Below, in pieces: positions 15,239-23,303 of a stretch of DNA of 31,942 nucleotides (position 1 is the stretch's first letter; each line of letters starts with the position of its first letter). The notes under the pieces were generated by a model. The model saw only the letters and a list, made by a program, of their open reading frames with translations. It made no database searches and had not been told where the DNA came from. A program made the position numbers and the translations under genes. Origin of the DNA: a virus; IMG/VR virus record IMGVR_UViG_3300011113_000058, positions 1 to 31,942 of that record. The stretch is one strand, 5' to 3'.

Positions 15239-16687
15239 ATGGATTTTGCTAACACAACCCCCTACGATACTCTCGTAGAAAAATGGAATCCTCTACTAAG
15301 TCACGAGGCTCTTCCTGAAATTCAAGACTCGTACAAAAAGAAGGTAACTGCTGTTCTACTAGAAAATCAAGAAAAAGCTCTACGTGAACAGTATCTAATT
15401 GAAACCCCAGCCAACGCCATGGGTGGTAACCCTGTTGTAACTAACAGCGGTGCTGCTATTCAAGCTGGTGCTGGTGGTATCGCAGGTTATGATCCTATTC
15501 TGATCAGCCTAGTTCGTCGTAGCATGCCAAATCTAATGGCTTATGATCTTGCTGGTGTTCAACCAATGAGTGCACCAACCGGTCTAATTTTTGCTATGCG
15601 TAGTCGTTACACTTCTCAAGGAACTCGTGGTCAAGTTCAAGGTACCGGTGGAGGAAATGGTACTGAAGCTCTATTCCAAGAATCTTTTGCTAAATTCGGT
15701 GGTTCTGGTAACACTTCTGCTGGCGCTGCATTCTCTGCCACTGGTGGTATCAATCCTGTAGGTTTTAGCGGTGGTAGCAGCGGTGGATTTGCTCAAGGAC
15801 CAAACTTTGGTATTAGAGACACCTCTTTTGCTATGAACGATTTCCGTGGTATTCTAACTTCAACCGCAGAACAACTAGGCGAAAGTGGTAAGCCATTCTC
15901 AGAGATGGCGTTCAGCATTGAACGTATCGCTGTAGAAGCTAAGACTCGCGCTCTAAAAGCAGAATACACCACTGAGCTTGCTCAAGATCTTAAAGCTGTT
16001 CACGGTCTTGACGCTGAGAGTGAACTTGCTAACATCCTTAGCACCGAAATTCTTAACGAAATCAATCGTGAGCTAATTTATACTCTATATCGTACAGCTA
16101 AAGCTGGTGCACAACAAAGCGACCTTCAAGGAAAAGGAGTTTATGATCTAAACACCGATTCTGATGGTCGTTGGAGTGCAGAACGTTTCCGTGGACTCAT
16201 GTTCCAAATTGAACGTGAAGCCAACGTAATCGCCAAGGAAACCCGTCGCGGTAAAGGCAACTTTGTTGTTTGCTCTAGCGACGTAGCCTCTGCTCTAGCC
16301 ATGGGTGGCTTCTTAAATCTTACTCCTGCTCTTCAACCTCAATTAGAAGTTGATGATACTGGCAATACTTTTGCTGGTATTCTAAACGGTAAGTTCAAGG
16401 TTTATATTGATCCATATGCTGCTCTAGGTGCTAATTTCTGCCTAGTAGGCTATCGTGGATCTAGCCCATACGATGCTGGTGTGTTCTATTGTCCATACGT
16501 TCCTCTCCAAATGGTGAGAGCAGTAGATCAAAGCACTTTCCAACCCAAGATTGGATTTAAGACTCGTTACGGTATGGTTGCCAATCCTTTTGCTGAGAAC
16601 ACTGATCTCAACACACTAGGTGGAAATCAATACTACCGTCTATTTGCTGTAGATAACCTACACGGTAACACTGGTTTCGGTCTCTGA
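15239..16687 (+). CDS. 23: Major capsid protein gp23
   Basis: The 482-residue HK97-fold capsid protein corresponds to T4 gp23 (521 residues). The N-terminal delta region (residues 1 to about 55) is helical and ends in QYLIE-T, where LIE (53-55) fits the gp21 cleavage consensus just before the Gly/Asn-rich arm. Family hallmarks include DPILISLVRRSMPNLMAYDL, the ELIYTLYRTAKAGAQQSDLQ region, NFVVCSSDVASALAMGGFL, and a C-terminal FGARYG-like PKIGFKTRYGMVANPFAENT. It has its own late promoter and Shine-Dalgarno sequence, strongly biased codons (GGT, CGT, CTA), and a strong terminator directly downstream. Confidence 0.97.
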   Translation: MDFANTTPYDTLVEKWNPLLSHEALPEIQDSYKKKVTAVLLENQEKALREQYLIETPANAMGGNPVVTNSGAAIQAGAGGIAGYDPILISLVRRSMPNLMAYDLAGVQPMSAPTGLIFAMRSRYTSQGTRGQVQGTGGGNGTEALFQESFAKFGGSGNTSAGAAFSATGGINPVGFSGGSSGGFAQGPNFGIRDTSFAMNDFRGILTSTAEQLGESGKPFSEMAFSIERIAVEAKTRALKAEYTTELAQDLKAVHGLDAESELANILSTEILNEINRELIYTLYRTAKAGAQQSDLQGKGVYDLNTDSDGRWSAERFRGLMFQIEREANVIAKETRRGKGNFVVCSSDVASALAMGGFLNLTPALQPQLEVDDTGNTFAGILNGKFKVYIDPYAALGANFCLVGYRGSSPYDAGVFYCPYVPLQMVRAVDQSTFQPKIGFKTRYGMVANPFAENTDLNTLGGNQYYRLFAVDNLHGNTGFGL

Positions 16688-16716
16688 TCTAAACCTTAAT
16701 AATAACAACTAACGTC

Positions 16717-16746
16717 AAGGGCTCCCCCTAAAAAGGGAGCCCTTTT
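16717..16746 (+). terminator. Intrinsic terminator after gp23
   Basis: A perfect 10-bp stem (AAGGGCTCCC, 16717-16726, with GGGAGCCCTT, 16735-16744) encloses an 8-nt loop and runs into TTTT. This is the strongest hairpin noticed in the window and separates the head operon from the next gene. Confidence 0.93.
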
Positions 16747-16752
16747 CGTTTA

Positions 16753-16760
16753 GATAAATA
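16753..16760 (+). promoter_or_regulatory. Late-promoter-like GATAAATA before the tube-fold gene
   Basis: GATAAATA lies just after the gp23 terminator and ends 5 nt before ATG 16766. There is no Shine-Dalgarno sequence. Since transcription from gp23 should end upstream, this gene needs its own promoter, which strengthens this otherwise one-mismatch box. Confidence 0.55.
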
Positions 16761-16765
16761 ATAAT

Positions 16766-17263
16766 ATGACAACATGCGACACTTCAAGTAATCCATTATT
16801 AACAAATTATTTTAAATTTACTTTAAGTCGTGTACCAAACATGGTTTATTTTTGCCAGACAGCAAATCTACCAGGAATAGGATACGGAACATCTTTACAA
16901 CCAACCAGTTTAGGATATCCTGTTAAAAGACCTACAGGAGCAATAATGTTTGAAGATTTGTTGCTAACATTCAAAGTAGACGAAAATCTAGCAAATTGGA
17001 GAGAACTTCATAATTGGATATACGAAACTTCTAATTATGGTGATGATGCGTCAACAAAAAGAGAACCTTTAAAAGTTTCTGAAGCAAATCTAGTAATAAC
17101 AAATAGTTCTTATAGACCAAAATATTCTATATTATTTCGAGAAGTTTTTCCAATATATTTAAGTGGATTGGATTTTAGTGTTACCCAACCACAATCTGTT
17201 CCTGTGGTTGCTGCTGTGCGGTTTTCTTATACAGATTACACTGTAACTGCTGTTACTTCTTAA
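16766..17263 (+). CDS. Tail-tube-fold structural protein (gp19/gp54-like)
   Basis: The 165-residue protein follows the tail-tube plan: an N-terminal NYFKFTLSRVPNMVYFCQTA strand, then NLPGIGYGT, a FEDLLLTFKVDENLANWREL middle, and a C-terminal EVFPIYLSGLDFSVTQPQ with a final aromatic strand. This parallels the gp19 layout (F-x-x-Q, LP loop, DDW segment, W-P-x-x-V-G). It is a second tube-like protein besides the one at 10098, so a tube initiator, tube terminator or gp3-like completion role is possible. Gp3 is often encoded right after gp23 in cyanophages, but I cannot tell which applies. It is transcribed separately from gp23 by a GATAAATA. Confidence 0.7.
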   Translation: MTTCDTSSNPLLTNYFKFTLSRVPNMVYFCQTANLPGIGYGTSLQPTSLGYPVKRPTGAIMFEDLLLTFKVDENLANWRELHNWIYETSNYGDDASTKREPLKVSEANLVITNSSYRPKYSILFREVFPIYLSGLDFSVTQPQSVPVVAAVRFSYTDYTVTAVTS

Positions 17264-17265
17264 AT

Positions 17266-17295
17266 TTGTATTTTTAATATTTTGGTGTATATTAT
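17266..17295 (+). promoter_or_regulatory. Candidate sigma70-type promoter abutting uvsY
   Basis: TTGTAT (17266-17271), an 18-bp spacer and TATTAT (17290-17295) lie in the 37-bp gap before uvsY. An alternative -10 TATATT at 17288-17293 gives a 16-bp spacer. The -10 ends 5 nt before ATG 17301 and no Shine-Dalgarno sequence is seen, so the transcript could be leaderless. The match is moderate. Confidence 0.45.
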
Positions 17296-17300
17296 ACAAA

Positions 17301-17735
17301 ATGACTTTAGATGAACTTAAAAAAATGGTAGCAGAAGACATCAAGATAGATCAAACAGAACTTGATCGTGAATCTGCAAATACTCCACAATTACACAATA
17401 AATATCTGACATTTTTTATGGATGAGCGACTAAAGCACCAAAAACTAGAAAGAGAAGCTTCGGCTCTTCGCAGAAATAAATGGCTATACTATACAGGCCG
17501 AATGAGCAAAGAAGAATTAGAACAATTTGGTTGGGAGCCGTTTGAACTAAATGTTCTTAAAACTGAAGCCGACGATCTGATTGAATCTGATTCAGATTGG
17601 CTTAAACTTCAAGAAAAGGTATCATTTCAAAAAGAAAAAGTCAACTATCTTGAGGGTGTTGTCAAAATTATCAATAATCGTCAATGGCAGATTCGTGCCA
17701 TGATAGATTGGATTAAATTTACTCAAGGAGCGTAA
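17301..17735 (+). CDS. uvsY: Recombination mediator UvsY
   Basis: The 144-residue protein matches UvsY (T4: 137 residues), which helps load the UvsX recombinase onto single-stranded DNA coated by gp32. Recognisable family segments are LHNKYLTFFMDERLKHQKLE, the RRNKWLYYTGRMSKEELEQF helix-turn region, and the C-terminal VVKIINNRQWQIRAMIDWIK with FTQG. It is all-helical and charged. It directly abuts uvsW, whose TTG start follows its TAA stop. UvsX and gp32 are not in this window. Confidence 0.93.
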   Translation: MTLDELKKMVAEDIKIDQTELDRESANTPQLHNKYLTFFMDERLKHQKLEREASALRRNKWLYYTGRMSKEELEQFGWEPFELNVLKTEADDLIESDSDWLKLQEKVSFQKEKVNYLEGVVKIINNRQWQIRAMIDWIKFTQGA

Positions 17736-19262
17736 TTGGCTGATTTAAAGATCACTCAACCTGATGCAGTAATGCTTAAAATTCATTGTGATCGCTCTTT
17801 GGCTAAAGAGCTGAACAGCTACTTTACGTTCACCGTTCCTAATTTTCAATACACACCCGCCTTTAAAAACCGAGTTTGGGACGGTAAAATACGATTATTT
17901 AATCTGTATACCCAGACTATATTTGCTGGTTTAGAAGGCCAACTAGTTAAATTTGCAAAAGATCGTGGATACACTTGGGAGGAATCTTTACTCCCATATT
18001 CTATCCCAGATACACAAACAGTCAAGGAGTTTATAGACGGTTTAACAATAACCGCAGGAGGCAAAGAGGTTCGTCCTTACGAGTATCAGGTGGAGGCCGT
18101 TCAACACGCCCTGAATCGATCCAGAGCCCTCCTGGTGTCTCCTACAGGCTCTGGTAAGTCGCTAATGATATACCTGCTATGTCGCTGGATATTAGACCAA
18201 AACCCAACCGGAAAATTGCTAATAATAGTTCCTACCACTAGTTTGGTAGCCCAGATGTTAGCAGATTTTCGAGACTACTCTAAACAAGACTCGTGGAGGG
18301 CAGACCGAAATATCCATACCATCATGTCTGGAAAAGACAAGAATACGAGTAAGCGTTTAGTTATTTCCACATGGCAAAGCATATACAATCAGCCACAAGA
18401 ATACTTTAATGAATTTATTGGAGTGTTTGGAGACGAGTGCCATCTGTTTAAAGCCAAGTCCCTAACCTCTATAATGACTAAAGCAAAAAATACCAAATAC
18501 CGTATTGGAACAACAGGTACGTTAGATGGTACCCAAACTCATCGTTTAGTTATTGAAGGATTGTTTGGCCCAACGTATCACACCACAACAACCAAAAAAC
18601 TAATAGATCAAGATTTATTGTCTAGTATTAATATCGATTGTCTACAACTTCAGTACACGCCTGAAGATATTCAAACCACCAAAAAGATGATATACGCAGA
18701 CGAGATTCGTTGGGTTGTAAGTAATACTAGACGTAACAAATTTATTAAAAATCTTTGCAACAAGTTGTCTGGTAATACTTTAGTTCTTTTTAACTTTGTA
18801 GAGTTACAAGGCAAACCACTTTACGAGTTAATTAAATCTACTTCCACCAAGCCTGTGTATTTTATTCATGGAGCAACTGAAGTAGATGAACGCGAACAGA
18901 TCCGAAAAGTTATGGACAAAGGATCTGATGCCACTCTTATAGCTTCTTACGGCACATGTTCCACAGGCATAAATATAAGAAACATACACAATATTGTTTT
19001 TGCTTCGCCATCCAAATCGGTGATACGAATTTTACAATCAATCGGTAGAGGACTGCGTAAAAGCGAAACAAAAGTAAAAATGAAACTGATTGATATTGCA
19101 GATGATCTTCGTTATAAGAAACACGTCAACCACGGAATGAATCATTTGCATGAACGTTTAAAAATATATACTAATGAAGGATTTCCGTATAAATTAGTGT
19201 CGGTACAATTACCAAAGGAGTCTCATGAAACATTACAAAATACTGAAACTGAAATCGGGTGA
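17736..19262 (+). CDS. uvsW: Recombination helicase UvsW
   Basis: This superfamily 2 helicase of 508 residues (T4 about 503) branch-migrates recombination intermediates and unwinds R-loops, which in T4 shuts off origin-dependent replication late. Visible motifs are a Q-like RPYEYQ (113-118), Walker A SPTGSGKS (135-142, Lys141), motif II DECH (233-236), motif III-like GTTGTLDG (258-265) and motif VI SIGRGLRK (435-442). The N-terminal domain (1-100) has the small UvsW substrate-binding region (NRVWDGKIRLFN). The start is TTG at 17736, directly after the uvsY stop. The 3' end overlaps the next gene by 38 bp. Confidence 0.95.
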   Translation: MADLKITQPDAVMLKIHCDRSLAKELNSYFTFTVPNFQYTPAFKNRVWDGKIRLFNLYTQTIFAGLEGQLVKFAKDRGYTWEESLLPYSIPDTQTVKEFIDGLTITAGGKEVRPYEYQVEAVQHALNRSRALLVSPTGSGKSLMIYLLCRWILDQNPTGKLLIIVPTTSLVAQMLADFRDYSKQDSWRADRNIHTIMSGKDKNTSKRLVISTWQSIYNQPQEYFNEFIGVFGDECHLFKAKSLTSIMTKAKNTKYRIGTTGTLDGTQTHRLVIEGLFGPTYHTTTTKKLIDQDLLSSINIDCLQLQYTPEDIQTTKKMIYADEIRWVVSNTRRNKFIKNLCNKLSGNTLVLFNFVELQGKPLYELIKSTSTKPVYFIHGATEVDEREQIRKVMDKGSDATLIASYGTCSTGINIRNIHNIVFASPSKSVIRILQSIGRGLRKSETKVKMKLIDIADDLRYKKHVNHGMNHLHERLKIYTNEGFPYKLVSVQLPKESHETLQNTETEIG

Positions 19263-19914
19263 AGATTTAGTTGGTTTAGTTAGAGCGAGCAAAGATGGAA
19301 TGATTAAAATTCATAGACCTATGGTAATGAAATCTATGGTATCTCAAGATCTTTTTGGTTATATGAAAGAGATTTTTATGCTTAAAAATTGGTTAACTCT
19401 TTCTGATGATCGTGTAGCTGTAATTTCTAAAGATTCTGTGAACACTATTGTTAATGCTTCCAAAGATGTTTCAGAATTATATGATATGGAAAAATTAAAA
19501 CAAGATGCTATGCCTAACCGAAAAGTAAAAACTAATATGCCTCCTGTGGCTAAAAGCAATCAACAATTTGATGACAGTTTTATTGAGTCATTAACCAAAC
19601 AGCTTGAAGATATGCTACATCAAGATGCGAAAAACGACGAAAAAGATTCGAACTTAAAAGATCTTGATAAACCAAAATTTGATGATAAAATGATATTTAT
19701 GAACATGGTTTTCTCTCCTAACATACTCATTGAAATGTTAAAGAACGGTATGTTAGACCGTAAAGAGTTTGGCGAGATGGTTAATGAGATTACCAATGGA
19801 AATGGCGAGGGGATGAATCCCCAAAAATACACTGGTAATAAGAAAGATAAAAAGAATCTAGGAAACGACTGGACTGATTGGCCAGCCGACCCCAACTCCT
19901 CGGATTATAAATAA
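19225..19914 (+). CDS. Unknown protein with a possible Sm-like N-terminal domain
   Basis: The 229-residue protein begins with a beta-rich stretch (HYKILKLKSGEDLVGLVRAS, then KDGMIKIHRPMVMKS) reminiscent of the Sm1/Sm2 pattern found in short LSm-like proteins of cyanophages. That fold often binds RNA. The middle (about 100-150) is charged and probably disordered. A second conserved-looking segment (DDKMIFMNMVFSPNILIEML, then KNGMLDRKEFGEMVNEI) follows, and the tail is Asp/Asn/Lys-rich. It starts inside uvsW with a good AAGGAG before ATG 19225. The Sm-like call is a pattern judgement and is uncertain. Confidence 0.7.
   Translation: MKHYKILKLKSGEDLVGLVRASKDGMIKIHRPMVMKSMVSQDLFGYMKEIFMLKNWLTLSDDRVAVISKDSVNTIVNASKDVSELYDMEKLKQDAMPNRKVKTNMPPVAKSNQQFDDSFIESLTKQLEDMLHQDAKNDEKDSNLKDLDKPKFDDKMIFMNMVFSPNILIEMLKNGMLDRKEFGEMVNEITNGNGEGMNPQKYTGNKKDKKNLGNDWTDWPADPNSSDYK
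19906..19913 (+). promoter_or_regulatory. TATAAATA box upstream of the gp55 gene
   Basis: An exact TATAAATA overlaps the stop codon of the preceding gene, 47 nt upstream of the gp55 ATG. It could let the late sigma factor transcribe its own gene, or be a chance product of an Asn-Tyr-Lys-stop codon run in AT-rich DNA. Confidence 0.4.
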
Positions 19915-19960
19915 TTCTTTATTTTTCCCAGACAAACTATTATAGCAGGAATTTTATATC

Positions 19961-20548
19961 ATGTCAAGTGGAAAACTTAAAAAAAATAAAAAGATAAAAA
20001 CAGAAAAAATAGATACTAAAATAGCAAAAGAATTAACTAAAGAACATTATATTGATAATAAACGTTTCCTTGCGGAAATGATTAAATGGAAAAAAGAAAT
20101 ACGAGAAGCGGAAGATAGCGGAGACGAAACTCCACCAGTGTCGGAATATATTGGTCAATGCTTTATGAAGATTGCAGAACGTTTATCTTCTAAAGCTAAT
20201 TTCATGAATTATCCGTATAAAGAAGAAATGATTGGAGACGGAATTGAAAATTGTTTGATGTATGCCCATAATTTCAATCCACGCAAATCAAAAAATCCAT
20301 TCTCTTATTTTACTCAAATAATATATTATGCATTTCTCCGTCGAATAGAAAGAGAAAAAAAGCAGGGTTATATAAAATATAAGTTGACAGAAGAGATGGA
20401 TGATGGTACACTACACAAGTGGTTTAAAGAAAATTACTTTGAAAAGAATAATGAACGCGAAGCTCTTAGTGAATTATTTCAAATATCAGAAAATGATATA
20501 AAGAAATACGAACCAAAGAAGAGAAAGAAACGTCGTAAGAAATCATGA
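19961..20548 (+). CDS. 55: Late-transcription sigma factor gp55
   Basis: The 195-residue protein matches T4 gp55 (185 residues), the divergent sigma factor that redirects host RNA polymerase to TATAAATA late promoters together with gp33 and the gp45 clamp. The core reads SSKANFMNYPYKEEMIGDGI, then ENCLMYAHNFNPRKSKNPFS and YFTQIIYYAFLRRIEREKKQ, which is the sigma region 2-like segment conserved in the family. Both ends are Lys-rich. Spacer sequence AGCAGGA supplies the Shine-Dalgarno sequence. Its stop overlaps gp47 by ATGA. The matching late boxes in this window support the assignment. Confidence 0.93.
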   Translation: MSSGKLKKNKKIKTEKIDTKIAKELTKEHYIDNKRFLAEMIKWKKEIREAEDSGDETPPVSEYIGQCFMKIAERLSSKANFMNYPYKEEMIGDGIENCLMYAHNFNPRKSKNPFSYFTQIIYYAFLRRIEREKKQGYIKYKLTEEMDDGTLHKWFKENYFEKNNEREALSELFQISENDIKKYEPKKRKKRRKKS

Positions 20549-21582
20549 AAATTGCAATTATTGGTGATACGCATTTTGGAGCTCGTGGTGATGCTCCAAT
20601 ATTCTTGAATCATTTCTTAAAGTTTTTTGAAGAACAATTTTTTCCGTATCTTAAAGAACACGGAATAACTAAAGTGATTCATCTGGGCGATCTATTTGAT
20701 CGTCGTAAATTTATCAATTTTAATACTCTACACCATGTCCGAAATCGATTTGTTAATTGGTTTGAAACTAATGGCGTAGAGCTGCATTGTATTCTAGGCA
20801 ATCATGACGTGTTTTATAAAAACACAAACCGACTAAATTCTCCCAAAGAAATCCTATCTGATTGTCATAGCAGTTTTCATTTGTACGAAGAACCAACAGA
20901 AGTGTGTTTTAACGGAGCAACTATCTTGATGCTTCCTTGGATCAACGAAGAAAATCAAGAACAATTCATGCAAACGATCAAAGACACTAAAGCAACCATA
21001 CTTGCAGGCCATCTAGAACTTAATGGCTATGAAGTAATGGCCGGTGTTAAGTTTTCGGATGGTATGGATGATCAATTTTTAGAAAAATTTGATTTGGTTC
21101 TGTCTGGACATTTTCATAAAAAAAGCTCTAAAGGAAATGTTCATTATCTGGGAACACAGTATCAGATGACCAGTGTAGATACCAATGAAATTAAAGGATT
21201 TCATATTTTACATACCGAAACACGAGAATTAGAATTTGTGGCTAATCCAAACAAGATGTTCCGAAACATCGAATGGAGAAACAAAGTTGTTATTTCAGAT
21301 TTTGATCCTAACAAATATAAAGGAACTTACGTTAAAGTAATAGTTTACGAAAAAAAGAGTGAATCGGAATTTGACAAGTTCTTGGATATGTTGTATGCTG
21401 CCGAACCAGCAGGAGTTAGTATTATTGAAGATTATAGTGATCGCACAACAGAAGATGCTGAAATCGATATCGGAGAAGACACACTAACTCTTATTAACAA
21501 AGAAATCGATACCATGGAAACAGATGGCCGAGAAGAACTAAAAAATATGGTACGAGAAATTTATATGGAGAGTCTTGATTGA
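20545..21582 (+). CDS. 47: Recombination nuclease subunit gp47 (Mre11-like)
   Basis: The 345-residue metallophosphoesterase matches T4 gp47 (339 residues). Metal-binding motifs are in order: IGDTHFG (Asp8, His10), HLGDLFDRR (Asp49), LGNHD (Asn86, His87), AGHLE (His156) and SGHFHKK (His189, His191). With gp46 it forms the Mre11/Rad50-type complex that resects DNA ends for recombination-dependent replication. The ATGA overlap with gp55 and the TTGA overlap with gp46 indicate tight translational coupling and equimolar synthesis. The C-terminal third is the gp46-binding and capping region. Confidence 0.96.
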   Translation: MKIAIIGDTHFGARGDAPIFLNHFLKFFEEQFFPYLKEHGITKVIHLGDLFDRRKFINFNTLHHVRNRFVNWFETNGVELHCILGNHDVFYKNTNRLNSPKEILSDCHSSFHLYEEPTEVCFNGATILMLPWINEENQEQFMQTIKDTKATILAGHLELNGYEVMAGVKFSDGMDDQFLEKFDLVLSGHFHKKSSKGNVHYLGTQYQMTSVDTNEIKGFHILHTETRELEFVANPNKMFRNIEWRNKVVISDFDPNKYKGTYVKVIVYEKKSESEFDKFLDMLYAAEPAGVSIIEDYSDRTTEDAEIDIGEDTLTLINKEIDTMETDGREELKNMVREIYMESLD

Positions 21583-23303
21583 TCACATTTAAAACTGTTC
21601 GTTTTAAAAATTTTGGATCATTTGGAAACACGAATACAGAAATTCATCTAAGCAAAAATGCCACTACTCTCGTATGTGGTTCTAATGGTAATGGAAAGTC
21701 TTTTGCTTTTTTGGATTCTATCTGCTTTGCTCTGTTTGGTAAACCGTTTCGAAATATGAATATTCCTCAACTTGTAAACAGTATTAATAAAAAGAACTGT
21801 CAGGTTGAGTTAGAATTTCAAGTAGGTAAAACAGAATATAAGATTGTTCGTGGTCTTGCTCCTAAACTATTTAAAATTTATAAAGACGGTCAATTATTAA
21901 ATGAAGACGCTAAAAGCAAAGATTATCAGAAAGTTTTAGAAGAACAGATTGTAGGAATGAACTACAAAACATTTTCTCAGGTGGTAGTTCTGGGTTCATC
22001 TTCTTTTATTCCATTTATGCAGTTAACTCCTGCAGACCGACGAGCTGTTATTGAAACTATTTTGGATATCGGTATATTTTCTCAGATGAACACAACTCTT
22101 AAAACCAAAATAGGAGTTGCTCGTGGAAACTTACAAACAGTAGATTCGGAATTGCTGGTATTAAATGAAAAGATATCTGCCACCAAAGAAGTGTTAGAAT
22201 CGTATCAAAAAAATACAAGTGATCGTGTAGCAGACCGTAAACGCTCTTTAGAAGAAAATACAGAAACTATTAAAACTCTTTCTAAAGAAATTAAACAATT
22301 AAACAAAACAATTAAAGATCTGGAACCAGAACTAGAAACCGGCGATCAAATCAATGCGGAACTCAAGAAACAACAGATAGTCCTGTTCAAATTAGAAAAC
22401 TCTTTAGAAAGCATACAAGAAGATATGAAGTTTTTCCGAGAGAATCATTCTTGTCCAACTTGTAAGCAAGCTATCACCAAAGAACACAAAGAGTCGGTTA
22501 TCAACGAAAAAAATCAAAAAGCAGAAGAACAACAGCGTTCATTGGATCGCATAAAAGAAGCTATTAACATGTCAAAGAACAACCTGAATAAGATTACAGG
22601 AGTTCAAAATAAAATAAATGACATGTTAATTAAATCTTCTGCCAAAGAACAAACCATGGAATCTCTTATCAAACTAAACGAAAAATTAGATCAAGAGATG
22701 GTTATGGTTGTAGAAACAGCAAACACACAATCTAAGATTCAAGAATCTCAAGAAAAATTAACGGATCTTCTTTCCAAACAAGCAGATTTATTAAAGAAAA
22801 AACAAAAAATAGTCGATACGCTTCGTGGATACGACAAGCTTTTAGTCCTGTTTAAAGATACAGGAATTAAAGCAAAGATTATTAAATATTACATTCCACT
22901 AATAAACAAACACGTAAATAAGTATCTTAATTCTATGGATTTTGATGCAAACTTTCATTTAGACGAAGGATTCAATGAGGTAATTAAAAGTCGTCATCGT
23001 GATCAATTTTCATACGAATCTTTTAGCGAAGGTGAAAAAATGCGTATAGATCTAGCTCTTTTATTAACGTGGAGAGAGATTGCCAAACTAAAAAATAGTG
23101 TAAGCACAAACTTATTGATCCTAGATGAGGTATTTGATTCTAGTTTAGATAGTGGTGGCATAGACGAATTCATGAAACTTCTATCTAGTTTTGGAACTAA
23201 AGCTAATATATTTGTTATTAGTCACAAAACAGATCAATTACTAGATAGATTTAATCATGTTGTACAATTTGAGAAGAAAAAGAACTTTAGTAGAATAGTA
23301 TGA
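21579..23303 (+). CDS. 46: Recombination nuclease subunit gp46 (Rad50-like ATPase)
   Basis: The 574-residue SMC-type ATPase matches T4 gp46 (560 residues). It has Walker A GSNGNGKS (34-41), a long coiled coil from about 185 to 425 interrupted by the zinc-hook CPTC (292-295), the ABC signature FSEGE (482-486), Walker B LLILDE (512-517) and switch His549 in VISHK. It partners gp47 in end resection. The start is TTG at 21579, overlapping the gp47 stop. Its stop overlaps the next gene by ATGA. Confidence 0.96.
   Translation: MITFKTVRFKNFGSFGNTNTEIHLSKNATTLVCGSNGNGKSFAFLDSICFALFGKPFRNMNIPQLVNSINKKNCQVELEFQVGKTEYKIVRGLAPKLFKIYKDGQLLNEDAKSKDYQKVLEEQIVGMNYKTFSQVVVLGSSSFIPFMQLTPADRRAVIETILDIGIFSQMNTTLKTKIGVARGNLQTVDSELLVLNEKISATKEVLESYQKNTSDRVADRKRSLEENTETIKTLSKEIKQLNKTIKDLEPELETGDQINAELKKQQIVLFKLENSLESIQEDMKFFRENHSCPTCKQAITKEHKESVINEKNQKAEEQQRSLDRIKEAINMSKNNLNKITGVQNKINDMLIKSSAKEQTMESLIKLNEKLDQEMVMVVETANTQSKIQESQEKLTDLLSKQADLLKKKQKIVDTLRGYDKLLVLFKDTGIKAKIIKYYIPLINKHVNKYLNSMDFDANFHLDEGFNEVIKSRHRDQFSYESFSEGEKMRIDLALLLTWREIAKLKNSVSTNLLILDEVFDSSLDSGGIDEFMKLLSSFGTKANIFVISHKTDQLLDRFNHVVQFEKKKNFSRIV

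Noticed and set aside
18968-18976. CATAAATA inside uvsW as a late promoter
   Set aside because: It is one mismatch from consensus, within coding sequence, and no gene start lies just downstream.
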